A stretch of DNA of 64,000 bases. Origin: Plumapathes pennacea. Taxonomy: Eukaryota > Cnidaria > Anthozoa > Antipatharia > Myriopathidae. The stretch is taken from NCBI GenBank assembly GCA_964036295.1, contig OZ038464.1, positions 22,890,008 to 22,954,007 of the forward strand, written 5' to 3'. Each line of letters starts with the position of its first letter. The stretch's first letter is position 1. The position numbers were made by a program, and so were the translations under genes. The notes below the pieces were generated by a model. It was not told where the DNA came from, searched no databases, and saw nothing but the letters and a program-made list of their open reading frames with translations. Shown piece after piece: positions 1 to 11,000 of this stretch.

Positions 1-1026
1 AAGGAAGAGAAAGGAGAAAAAACCGTAAGTGAAGAACAAAAGAAAACTTTGAAAGAAAAGGGAGACGATACGGGCAAAGAGAAGGTACAAGGGAACAAGA
101 AAAATGAGAAAGGAGAAGAAAGCGTGAGTGAAGAAAAAAAGAAAACTTTGAAAGAAAAGGGAGACGATACGGGCAAAGAGAAGGTACAAGGGAACAAGAA
201 AAAAGAGAAAGGAGAAGAAAGCGTGAGTGAAGAAAAAAAGAAAACTTTGAAAGAAAAGGGAGACGATACGGGCAAAGAGAAGGTACAAGGAAACAAGAAA
301 AAAGAGAAAGGAGAAGAAAGCGTGAGTGAAGAAAAAAAGAAAACTTTGAAAGAAGAGGGAGACGATACGGGCAAAGATAACGCTGAACAAGAGAAGACGG
401 AGGAAGAGGAAACAGCAGAAGAAAGCGTTAAGAGAAAGAACAAAGCTGTTCAGGAAGAATGTGATGTGGCCAACGCGAACGGAGGTAAGGATGGAAGAAA
501 AGGGGATGCAGATACACACGACGGGAAAGCCGAGAGAGGAAAAAAAAAGAAGCTGCTGGAAGAACAAAGTAAGAGGAAAGTTAACGAAGAAGAGATGGGA
601 GAACAGAAAGGTAGCAAAGTGGATGGAAAAAAGAAAGATGAAGAGGAAAGTACGGAAGGGGTGGTAGAAGGAGGCAAAAAGGAAGGGAAAGACAATGAAC
701 GAGAAGGTAAGAAGAAAGACGAGGAGCAAAAGAACAAGAAAGAGAAGACAAAAGAACAAGGGAAGAAGAAAAGGAAGAGTGATGAGCAGAAGACGAGCTC
801 GAACATAGAAACGCAGACAAAAGGCGCAGGTAAATTAAAAGACAAAGACAACAAGACCGAAACGGAAGGAAGCACCAAGGATACGGAAAAGAAGACCGAC
901 AAAGAAAAACAAGAGGGAAAAAAGAAGGGGAAATCCGACAAAACAAAAGGAAAGAGTCCAAAGGAAAAATGCGAAGCAGAGGACAAGCCCAAAGAAAAAA
1001 GAGACAACGCAAAGAGATCCAGATGA
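1..1026 (+). CDS. Lys/Glu-rich tandem-repeat protein, 3' end (partial)
   Basis: The frame is open from the first base of the window to a TGA at 1024-1026, so the start lies upstream. The visible part is 341 residues. The first third is a tandem repeat of a 33-residue (99-bp) unit containing the pieces EKGDDTGKEKV and EKGEESVSEEKKKTL; about three and a half near-identical copies run from 1 to about 375. The rest is non-repeated but almost entirely K, E, D, G and T, ending in a basic tail (NAKRSR). No hydrophobic segment, cysteine pattern or known domain is visible. It is probably intrinsically disordered. The near-identity of the units points to recent unequal crossing-over. Long reverse-strand frames here are shadows of the purine-rich strand. 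Function unknown. It could be a terminal exon of a larger gene. Confidence 0.5.
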   Translation, partial: KEEKGEKTVSEEQKKTLKEKGDDTGKEKVQGNKKNEKGEESVSEEKKKTLKEKGDDTGKEKVQGNKKKEKGEESVSEEKKKTLKEKGDDTGKEKVQGNKKKEKGEESVSEEKKKTLKEEGDDTGKDNAEQEKTEEEETAEESVKRKNKAVQEECDVANANGGKDGRKGDADTHDGKAERGKKKKLLEEQSKRKVNEEEMGEQKGSKVDGKKKDEEESTEGVVEGGKKEGKDNEREGKKKDEEQKNKKEKTKEQGKKKRKSDEQKTSSNIETQTKGAGKLKDKDNKTETEGSTKDTEKKTDKEKQEGKKKGKSDKTKGKSPKEKCEAEDKPKEKRDNAKRSR

Positions 1027-2198
1027 ATTGGCTGATCTTTGGGAGCCAAACAGACACTATTTTTCGTTAAAGAAAACAGTATAAATTAAAGAACTTTGAG
1101 CCAAGCAAATGATCAGATCAACACTGGTGTCTTTTTTTATCAAGTTATTCTCCCATGTTTGCTGGCGACTAAATCTGTAACATTTTGTATCGCGAAAGGA
1201 CTGCTCATTCTATTCCAACGCAGCAGTACAAGCTCACCAACCTATCTGCCGCCTTTGGACCTGGTTGATTACCGAGTTGATTACTTCGAAATGGTGCAAC
1301 AGTCTCCTTGTGGAGCAGGCAAACCTGCCGCGAGACCTTGTATGTGAATGGCTTCTCGTTCTACGAAGAGTGATCTAGTGTACGCGGAGACCGATTCATG
1401 TTGATTTGTTAATGTTAATTCGAGCTCCAAGTACTTTTTTGTACTTTCTTCGTCTATTTTCCTGATGCCAGACCTCGTAGTTACTCAACAGTTTGTATAC
1501 TCACGCTTTCAGCTCTGGCGAACGAGTAGACACGAACTTCTTGTGTTCATAGGCTTTGTATTGCACAATACAAGAAAATATACATGGTGAGAAAACAGAA
1601 TTAAAGCATCAGTTTTTAATTCTTGTCGAGGGAATGGGAATATATGCGCGTTCCATCCCTTACACATGTGCACATCGGTGTCGCACGAGTAAACGGATAG
1701 TGCAAAATACGCGCATACACCCGATGAACACGTAATATGTGCATCACTCGCAGCATTCAGGTCACATGCGCACCATTTTTATATGTGAAACGGGTGAATT
1801 TTTGTCGGTGATAAAATTGTGGAGATCCACTTGAATTGTTCTTTTTTTTTTTTCGAAAATTTCGGGACTGACCGAATTATATTCTGTACCATAATTCGCT
1901 ATTCCCTTTTGGGAATCATTGGAACCTCCATTTCTTTCCGCCATCAAGGTGATGCCATATTAGCACCATGGTATCATGCACGTGTTTTGCAGGGGAGCAA
2001 TCCTTTCACCCGTGTGACGCAGGTGTATGCACGTGACCTATCCATGTCACACGTGCATGCACGTGATGCGCATGTGATTACTATTAGGCAATATACGCGC
2101 TACCACGGCAGTTGCCACGTTAGTCTCACACCAACCGTGAGGAGGTACACACGTCTACGAGTTCCACTGTTTAGCTGCTGAGAAAGGTTTTACCCAGA
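1027..2198. other. Intergenic: 3' flank of Lys/Glu-rich gene and upstream region of ZP gene A
   Basis: I see no coding exon here. It should hold the 3' UTR of the left gene and the promoter and 5' UTR of ZP gene A. The most notable content is a cluster of CACGTG sites at 1979-2065, listed separately. Confidence 0.5.
1979..2065. promoter_or_regulatory. Cluster of four CACGTG E-boxes upstream of ZP gene A
   Basis: Exact CACGTG hexamers lie at 1979-1984, 2030-2035, 2050-2055 and 2060-2065, the last two only 10 bp apart, about 135-220 bp before the proposed ATG at 2199. CACGTG is the canonical core for bHLH-Zip factors (Myc/Max, USF, MITF/TFE). Density this high is unlikely by chance, though the stretch is rich in alternating purine-pyrimidine CA/TG/CG steps, which raises the odds. 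The transcription start is not known. A regulatory role is inferred. Confidence 0.4.
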
Positions 2199-5100
2199 AT
2201 GAGGAGTGGACTTTTGCTTGTGTTTGGTGCGGCCTTGCTCTCGGCCACGCTTGGTTTGAAGGTACGTAAAGCGACGTTTATGTGATACTCGCAGGTTTTT
2301 CTATTCGCTTTTACTGTAGGTTTGTTTGGAATGTCGACATTTACAACTTTTCAACTGTAAGCGGCTCTTTGTCGCCAACACTAATACTTAGCTATCAAAC
2401 TTCAAAGAAATTGTTGTTTTTCCTATGAATGCTTGTTATTAGCTATCCAGTCATCCCTCAGTTTCTGTGCACATGGCAGAACACGTGACCCAAGCTTTCG
2501 CTGTTTAAACCAAATTCTTTTGAACCATGCATGAAGATGTAAGGATGGTGCAGTGCGAGTTAACCGTTCTGTCAGGTTTCTTTGGGGAATGTTATCCCTA
2601 CAGTATGGCGGTGTCTGAAACAATGAAGGAGGAAATTATAGTTGCTAAATTTTGAAAATATCTACATGAACTCCGCCTCGTGCGACTGCAAACTAACACA
2701 ACTGAAATACATTTTAATTTGTTTCATTCGTTTCAAGGCCGTTTTCTACTTTTAATCAAGTTTGCAATCTAAATTGTTAAATGTTTAGCAATGCGGGCTA
2801 AAACCAGTAAACGTTAGAAACAATGCAATTTTTGGATAACACTTGCATTTTGTCTCCAGTTGTCGGCGCGTGAAGAGAACTGGGAACACATCAAATTGAC
2901 TGATGGTATCTCCAAAAAAGAAACTGTCCGTATGTATCATTTGCTCTTCGGAGCCTTGTGGACGTGAGAGCCAATTCACCAACCACCAAACCTGAGTGAA
3001 AGTTGTACAATTTCTAGTGACGTAGCTTTACGCGTTAATATTGTTCCAGTTATAATTTTGGGCTAAAATTATATTGATAGAGAATTACGATTCTTCTGTT
3101 CAATCTCCCTGTCTTTATTTCTTTAAAAGAACACGATGACAATAAGAAATGGATCAACTTGGTTGGAGAATGGAAAGATTCGGGAAGTTCTTACTCGGTC
3201 GTCACACCAAGCGGTGGGTGGCATTATGGACCATCCCGAATATGGAGCAAACCTGTGCAGTCCGACAAATATGGTGAGCGTCTTTTTAGACTGAATTGAA
3301 TGTTGTGTCCCGTCGAGCTTGGATGTGAGCTAAGTTTATTCCAACGGTCTGCCGGGGGGTCTGGGCTCCAATCGGTCGAGAGGCAGAGCTCTGGGGGTGG
3401 GGGTGGTGGGAAATGGGTCAGGTGAAATTTACAGCTCTATCAAACTTTTGACAGAACCTTGCTATGTAATGTTATTATAACGTATGTGTGGGTGTTGGTG
3501 CATGAGTGTTTCGCTTCGTGTGTGTATGTGGGTGGGGAGTTCCGTGCGTATGCGTGTACTTTTATTCGGTCTTGCACAGCTTAGCGCATGCTTTATTTTG
3601 TTGTTTCCTTTATTTTGTTGTGTCCACTCTGATTTTCGTTGCGTTTTCCCTTATGCAGTGATAACAAGTCGTGGGAAAACTTCAGGTGGAAAAGGTTGCG
3701 GCCACGTGTTTAAATATCGAACTGGAAGCGTTTCATCAAACAGGTAGTTGCAACATTTGCATGTTAACCTGCATCCCGGTTTTACCCATTCTCGTTCTTA
3801 CACTTGACACATGTATAGTGCATGCATACACATACAGCATTTATTTGTCGAGTTACAGTGTCTCACTTGTAAGTGTGAGAGAAACAATACCAACTCACCG
3901 TTTACATTGTTATTTCGGCTTGGTCACCAAAGCTTGGGGTTACTTCCTATGGTCCAATTCTTTGTACATCTCCAGCTCAGGCAAAGAGGCAGCTCCAAGG
4001 ATTTCTTCTAATCACCAGGATAAATGGTACACTCTAAAATCTGTAGTCAATGGGACCAACGTGAAGATGTACATCGATGATGAGTTAGTCTACACTTTGG
4101 ACATGAAGGGAGAGGGAGCAGACGCCAAGAATGACAACTACGTGGGGCTGTGGTGTCATTCTTCAACGCAATGGGAGGGTGATAACTTCTCTGTGGGTCC
4201 GTCTGGTATGCCACGTCGTAGTTAGTGTGCGCTTGTGTGTGCAGGGGATTATTAATGGTTGAGTCGTATTTTTTACCAAGTAAACAGATGTTTCTCTCGT
4301 GAAACGAAGTTGCAACTTTTTGACGCAAACAAAAAACAAAAAACAAAAAAGTTGAGATGGGGCGGAGACATAAGGGGGATGGCCCAAAATACCTGACAGA
4401 AAAAACCGACATTGACAGGAAATTTATTAGGTTTAATAAGGTTTCTGTATTATTTTTTTCCAGGCTTGTCGGCTTGAATCTTTTTGTTAATAGATCACTG
4501 TCATTGATTTTAGATAACAAAAATTTCCTCTCATACATAATTACCTTTTTCTGTCAAACTCCTGGATTTCAGATCATTCAATTAAAAGAGAACTGATGAC
4601 CTCAACTGAAATCTGACAAAATGTATTTAGATTTTTCCCCTTGTGACAACTTCGAGCTGTAGACTTCAATAGCAGTCATTTTGTAGTTAATATATTTTAG
4701 ATACTGTATATACTAACACGAGTATTGAGTTACATGGCTTTGCATGCACAATTGATGGAACATGGGAAAAAAAGTCGCTGTTTCTGTCTGTCTCTGTTAG
4801 GTTCGTCAAAGGTGTGCCCGCGACTGTCGCTGTCCAGCGGTGTATACGTAGGCCCCAGCAGTTGCGCGCAAAGCAACAGTTCTATTGGTGCAATGTGCTC
4901 CTTCTCGTGCGCACGTGGTTATCGTCTTATTGGTCCACCGTCTATCAACTGCACCGGAAATGGCGCCTGGACTGACCAATCAGCTAACGTTACATGTGAA
5001 GGTAGGTTGAACACATGTGCAACGAAGTTGACAAAGCATCTGCAGGCAGTTAAAGTTTCAATGGATATTAAACAAGCTATTAGATAAAGATCTTCGAAGA

Positions 5101-8065
5101 GAGTAACTAATGAAAGCATCCTCGGCAACGGAATTGAGAAATGTAACTAAGATCAGCTGGATTTGTAGTTAGGTACGTACAAAGGATGTCATGTTGCTTC
5201 TTTGCGTTTGTATTTTCTTAAAACCGGATTATTTTTCAATCCTAGACATCAACGAATGTGAGCTGAATAACGGTGGTTGTTCGCATAAATGTCTCAACGT
5301 TCCTGGCAATTTTACCTGCTCCTGTCCTGATCCGGGGCTGAATCTGTCAAAAGATGGACGGACATGTGCTGGTAATAAAAAAAGAAAAAAAAAAAAGAAG
5401 AAAGAAAATGAATATTATTTTACTTTTTTGCTGCACAGTTTAGCTCAGATGTATGTGATGGTGTAGATGTATTATGTAGGTATGCAGGTATGTTGGTAGG
5501 TTGGTATGTAAGTAGGTAGAAGTCGGTATGTAAGTAGGTTTGTTGGTATGTAAGTAGGTGGGCGAGTGGTTCGAACCTAGGAATATCAGCTTCTTATCCA
5601 GTGTGATTTCCAGGTTGAGAGCAGGTTGGTAATCATAAATGGTTTTCTCAACAATTGCTTTTGTAACATTTTATAACAACTAAATTGGTATTTTTAATCC
5701 TAGACATCAACGAATGTGAGCTGAACAACGGGGGCTGTACTCATAAATGTGATAACGTTCGTGGCAGTTTCACCTGCTCCTGTCCTGATCCAGGGCTGAG
5801 TCTGGCAGATGATAGGCGCACGTGTGTTGGTATGTAAATATCTTTATTGTTATTTCTGTACTTTAACCCTTTCATTCCCAAGTTCAAAATGCAGACTCTC
5901 CCATCCTTTTAAGAGAAAACTGTAAGAGTGATGTAGTGAGAATTTATAGTTTAATCAACTATCATCTGAGCAAGGCATCAAAAACTAAGTTCTCCTTACT
6001 GTATGATATATTTGTGCTGCCGAAACTGAAGGAGAAAATTGAACTTGATCACTCTTGGGAGTGAAGGGGTTAAGAATAAAGTTTGAAATTGGAGATTGTG
6101 ATCAATTTAACGGCTTTCAGGTAGAACAAAGAGAGAATAACGGTACTGTTAAGGTATCCTTGATGTAATGACCATTGTTAAGTAAAGATTTAGAATGTAT
6201 GTGTACGTGTGAATGCACGAAGTAAGATGCAAGACATTCATTACCAAGGAGATTTGCTACATTCTCTCCTTGTTTTCTGAAAACGGTGTGCCACTATTTT
6301 CCTGCTGCTGTAGCTGCTGGCGTGACGGTCAGTTGTGGTAAAAATGACATGTCAATCACTCTGCCCAAGTCCCTCCTGCGCGGTCTGGACCGTCGTCATC
6401 TTCGTCTCCTGAACACCTCGTGCCAGGCCACCGAAACCGCCTCCCACTTTATACTCAAGACACCGCTGACCAGCTGTGGCACTACCACCAGCCATAAGAA
6501 TGGAGTGATTGTATTTAACAACAAGGTACTGGAGATCCCAGTCCCTAGCGGTAGACTTGTCACTGACGTACGGAAGGTAGAGGTTCCTTTTCACTGCTAC
6601 TACTCGGACCGTGGACTGGTAACTGGTGTAGGCGTCCAACCAAGCAGTAGAAAGCTTGTGTTTTCTGAGTCGGGACAAGGAAAATTTACTTTATCCTTGG
6701 ATATATTCTCATCAGACAGCTTCCAGGAAAAGTTCAATCGAGAAGACTTCCCTATCAGTGTCACCTTGCGAGCTCCGCTTTATATTGAGCTTGCAGTGCA
6801 CAATAGAGACAAAGAACTGTCGATTCTGGCGGAGACCTGCTTTGCTACTCCATCAGCAAATCCGTACACTGGGCCGCGATATGAGCTGATCACGGACGGG
6901 TGAGGTGTTTCCCTTAAAATACAGCGTGTTATAATATTTCTCGCCGTGTCAATAACTATCCTTTAGGCCTGTTTCAAACGTCGAACTTCACATGCGTCGA
7001 ATACAATGCATGAATGAAAATGGATGAAAATGGATAAAAATGGATTGTATACTCCAAGACTTGCAATAGAGTTATGTATTAAGTTATATCGAGTGACCAG
7101 TGCCCAGTTGTTCAAAGCACGATTAGGACAACCTTTGGTTAGGTATGAACTTTGTTGACATTTTTAGATGAGCCTGAAAAAATAGAAGTTTTTATTCACT
7201 AAACGACTTCTATGTTTTGAGCAAGAACAACTCTTTAGTTTGTCTTTAATTGAAACCTTGTAGCTTGTTAGCCACGGATTTGGCTAATCCTAAGTATTGA
7301 ACAACCAGGCCTAGATTATTTTATAAGATCACAAAGAACCAGGTCTTGGCCCACCCTCGATAACATTTCTTATCTTTTAGATGTGCAGCGGTAAACACAG
7401 TCAAGATTCTCAAGGCGCCCACTGTACAACAACAGCGGTTTAGCTCGGAATTATTTAAGTTTATGTCGGATCACCCATTTGTCTTCATTCATTGTCAAGT
7501 GAGAATCTGCATCACCGCTGACGGCCCCAATTCAAGGTGCGCGCAGGGATGCCGCAACAAAGCGGGCCTTGTCAGGCGTGACGTCAGCAGTGACATGAGG
7601 GGTGGTGGCATGTACTCGCTGGCTGAAGGCCCCGTCCTTCTGGAAGATAGACTGATGAAGACCCCAGACGTTGATCAGCTACGAGGATCAGGTTAGGCAT
7701 CGTTTCCTTCAAGCCCTTTTAGCCAATGGACATTCCATTTGACCAACAATATAGACTATGCAACCTCAATACACAGACCTAAAGTTAATGAAGCCGGACA
7801 TGTGCCACGAGGACCGCCTGTAGCATTGTAAATGTCTTTGGTTGATAATTTATTCACATTAACCGGGCGCATAGTTGCCCAAATAAATTACAAAGAGAAA
7901 TAAAATGTAGTAAACTGGATTTTTACGTTTTCAGGAATAAAGGCCCCCCTGCTCATAGTGATGGTGGTCGTGGGCGCACTGTACATCATGGGAGTGTCGT
8001 ACACGATCTTCGGGAAGACTGGCCGGTGCTCCAAGATTTTCGGCACCAATGGCTGCCGAAAATGA
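2199..8065 (+). CDS. ZP gene A: jelly-roll/sushi/EGF/EGF/ZP/TM matrix protein
   Basis: Eleven exons: 2199-2261, 2860-2929, 3130-3273, 3659-3743, 3919-4205, 4801-5001, 5246-5371, 5704-5829, 6314-6899, 7381-7691, 7935-8065; frames join to 709 aa. Order: signal peptide (1-20); a region of about 170 residues ending in a LamG/concanavalin-like jelly-roll signature ([30 protein letters not shown]); sushi (about 217-283; [15 protein letters not shown]); two calcium-type EGFs opening DINEC (284-367); ZP domain (368 to about 640) with the expected ZP-N and ZP-C cysteines; hydrophobic TM in the last exon; short Cys-containing tail. Unlike A' and B2 it has no R-x-K/R-R site, only LVRRD. ZP proteins polymerise into extracellular matrix; that role here is inferred. 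Exon 5 lacks an AG acceptor (separate entry). Exon 2 has no counterpart in A'. Closest paralogue: A' at 44962. Confidence 0.85.
3858..3919 (+). other. Non-canonical splice acceptor (GG for AG) before exon 5 of ZP gene A
   Basis: By homology with A' (acceptor TTTTGCAG before 47911), exon 5 of gene A should begin at 3919, but the two bases before it (3917-3918) are GG. The tract TTATTTCGG otherwise looks like an acceptor. Two upstream AGs keep the frame: AG at 3857-3858 would add 20 residues and AG at 3878-3879 would add 13, with no stop in either case. So the gene may use a GG acceptor, an exonised upstream acceptor, or carry a base error in the assembly. Confidence 0.6.
5460..5570. repeat. 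GTATGTAAGTAGGT-type microsatellite in intron of ZP gene A
   Basis: Imperfect tandem copies of a 12-16 bp unit around GGTATGTAAGTAGGT lie in the intron between the two EGF exons. The units resemble splice-donor sequences (GGTATGTAAGT), a curiosity without evident consequence. Confidence 0.6.
5863..6073. mobile_element. MITE-like element, family 1 (TTAACCC terminal inverted repeats)
   Basis: A 211-bp element with about 20-bp imperfect terminal inverted repeats, starting TTAACCCTTTCATTCCCAAG and ending as the near-complement CTTGGGAGTGAAGGGGTTAA, lies in the intron before the ZP exon of gene A. A second copy at about 32160-32488 shares internal sequence and is interrupted by another element. 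No coding capacity, so non-autonomous. Confidence 0.6.
7102..7311. mobile_element. MITE-like element, family 2 (GGGCCCGGTTGTTCAAAG ends), degenerate copy
   Basis: The ends read GCCCAGTTGTTCAAAGCACG and, in complement, GGCCTGGTTGTTCAATAC, matching the family seen at 32285-32431, 45397-45636 and 50401-50619. It lies in the intron after the ZP exon of gene A. No coding sequence. Confidence 0.5.
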
Positions 8066-11000
8066 AAGCACGGAACTGGATATTAATAACCCAGAGCACA
8101 TATTAGGGCCTGATTTATCAGGAAGCTGTCAGCTTGTTGAGGGCTTTTAATTTAAAAGTCGAAATAGGGGTTACTATTAATTTTAAAGTTGAAGAGTTGA
8201 GGGAACTTTTTGAAATACGTCAATTGTCTGCGCTCTTTAGGTAAGACGCCATTGAAACTTTAGAAGTGTTACGTTTTTTTGAGTGACGCTTGGTTATTTT
8301 CAGGTTTAGTAATTTTAAAAAGCACCGACACGAGAAATGGTCACATCGCTGACGGATTATGATAATCAATATAATAATTGATTATCAATGGTAAACCTTG
8401 ATTGTAACTTTTTAAATCTTTTCGTAGGGTTTCGCTGTGACGCACCAGAGGTGTGTTTAAAGTTTTTTCTCGTATGTGTGAGTATCTTTTTGGTGGTTGA
8501 TGCGGTTATTGGGGGTGGGGGGTGCGCTTCAAAGAGGGTGGGGAGGATAGAAAAGACGCAGATGAGTCTGAGAGGGAAAGACACGGACAGATGGGGAGAC
8601 GAGACAGCAGATAAGGAGACGGTGAGACGAAAATATACAGAGACAGAAGGGGAGACGGAGGCGGGAAACAAAGAGATTAAGTTGGCAGGAATTTACTCTT
8701 TGTTTTAAGTTACATATAGCAGCATAAAGGGCCAGGACGATGCTCCACTGACAAAAAGTGCTGACCAATTAAAAAAAAACTGATTTTGAAGCTGTGACAG
8801 CCTGATTTGGATTAATAAAGTAACGTGATTCAACTTTTGCCGTTTGCACGAAAAAAGCTCAGTTGTTAAATCTTTAATTCGTTGAACCGATTTTCACAAA
8901 ACCATGCTTAGCCTTCCGGAACACTGTATGAGCCGGAAGGCGAGAAGGTAGAGTATTTTGTTCTTTAAACGACTGAAACCAGCCACACACGCAAAAGACA
9001 AGCTTTTAGAGGAAGTTGTCCGAATTTGTTTCATGAGAAAAGAAAATTCTCAGACCTTCCCGGACATCTATCATTGTTTGCCGACTTTATTCTATACGGA
9101 CCGCTGTTGTAATAAATGTACGTCACTGTCTGCTGCATTGTACGCCGGATCTTACTCCGGATCCACGAGTGATGTACGTGATAAAACCGTGTTCGTGTAT
9201 CTAAAATGTTATTGTCAGTGGAAGTACTAGAGGGTAATTGGAGTATTGTTATAACGGAGGGCCACGCATGTTGAGGCCGTTCGACTTTGATCATTTTTGT
9301 TTGTTTGTTTGTAGCAGGTTACTCGACGTTTGACCACCCAAGTAGAAGTACGGACGAAACGAACCGGCGTAGAGGACGCGCCAACAATGGGGGCTCCGCT
9401 TATGAGGGCGCGTCAGGATCATCAACCGATTCGCTGGATTTTCACTCGTACGTCTTTTCCATTCACTTCCTCTTCTTATTATTTTACACCCGTTTCTCCT
9501 CTCCGACTTATTTACTCTTTATTTGACCTTCTCGAATGATCTCCTCAGATTAGTCCCAAATATTTTGTATACTACGTTTATATATAGATACAAAACGACA
9601 AAACAACACTAAATACACTGTTCGGATTGGTCAAAAGGAAGCCAAAACTTTATCCGCTGGCTAAACCATCAGTTGAATGTGTAAAATTGAGTTGAGTTGA
9701 GAGTAAAGTTAAACGAGAGGTCTGTTCTCCCCAGATCCGAAGTGAACGCCGGAGCTTTAGTTGTCCACTACGAAACTGGGTTTTCATAAGGTAAGGCGGG
9801 TCATTTTTTTTATCCCTCATAGACTTGCACTGATTTTTTGTACTTTAGAGCGGCTTTAGCTGGCAGAAAAAATCAACAAACTAAGCTTGCCGGAGTCCAT
9901 AGTTAAAAGATAAGGCGAAAGAATTTGTCCCGAGTCAAAGAAAGAAAAAATGAAGCAGTGTTATCCCTCCGAGATAGGCTTTTCGCCATATCTTACCCGA
10001 ACAGTCACTCAGTACAGTAAACCGTCTTGTTGCCATGTTTCTTTGTTCAAATTAGAAATTAATCCTAAAATGCTTGCAAGAGAGCAACGTGCACTTTGAC
10101 AACGTGAACGTATTTGTGTATCGAAGTTCGGGAGTTAAAGATCGTTTTCTCGCTGTGGTTTCTGGCTGTCAAAAGGGTCGTAACAAGTTGCCCCAGGAGA
10201 GCGGAAGAACTTCCTTCCTGTCTCGCGCTAGTATGCTCTGCACCGTCATGTTCATCCATGAATTTATTTTTAGTACGAGGTAAGTCGCATAATCAGTTCA
10301 CAGTTTGTTGAATTTATATAGATATGTTTTGGAACAGAGATACTCCAGGTGCTTTGCGCCGTCTCGCCTGTATGACTACACTGTGCAGTTTAGACCCCAG
10401 TTTATAGAAACAATAACATACCGAGCAAACTGCCAGATCACCAAGGCCATAACTAGATTTCATGGAAAATCAATCCGTCTAAGCTCAAAGCCAAACCACA
10501 GAAAGAAGATCAAAAGGAAGTGCGGTCGCACGTAGTCGTAACTTCCTTGTTGGTCAGTACCATGTTAAAGACGTGCCGGAAGATAGCTGAAAAGCCCTAT
10601 ACGTAATGAAGCAGAGGCCCGGGGGAGGTACTCCTCAAAATTTTAGATGGGAGTGTGCCGCCCGGGATTGAAAACCCTTACCCTATTTCAGACCAAAATT
10701 TGTGATTTTCGACCCTATTTCAGACCAAAATGTGCAGTTTTCGACCCTAGTTCAGACCAAATATCAAAATCTCCGACCCTATTCCAGACCAAAGGCTAAA
10801 ATCGATACCCTATTTAAGACTAAAATGCTGAAAATGATACCCTTTGGGGTTGGGGTAGCACATACCTATATGGCTCATATATGGGAGTCCTTTTGTAGAG
10901 GGGGGCTTATTAGAGCATTTACGGTAAGTTCGGGTAAACTGCGATACTGTAACGCAAGGTTGGCCGTGGAATGCCATCAATTGAACGATGCTCCAAAGTT

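Noticed and set aside
450-1057. Long Ser/Phe/Leu-rich frames on the minus strand
   Set aside because: They are the complement of the purine-rich Lys/Glu coding strand, with no start context or domain.
5560-5585. GTGGTTCGAACCTAGG as a possible tRNA T-arm
   Set aside because: No matching acceptor, D or anticodon arms around it.
9287-9539. Frames following a TTTGTTTGTAG acceptor-like site
   Set aside because: No partner exon in phase and no recognisable sequence; not reported as an exon.
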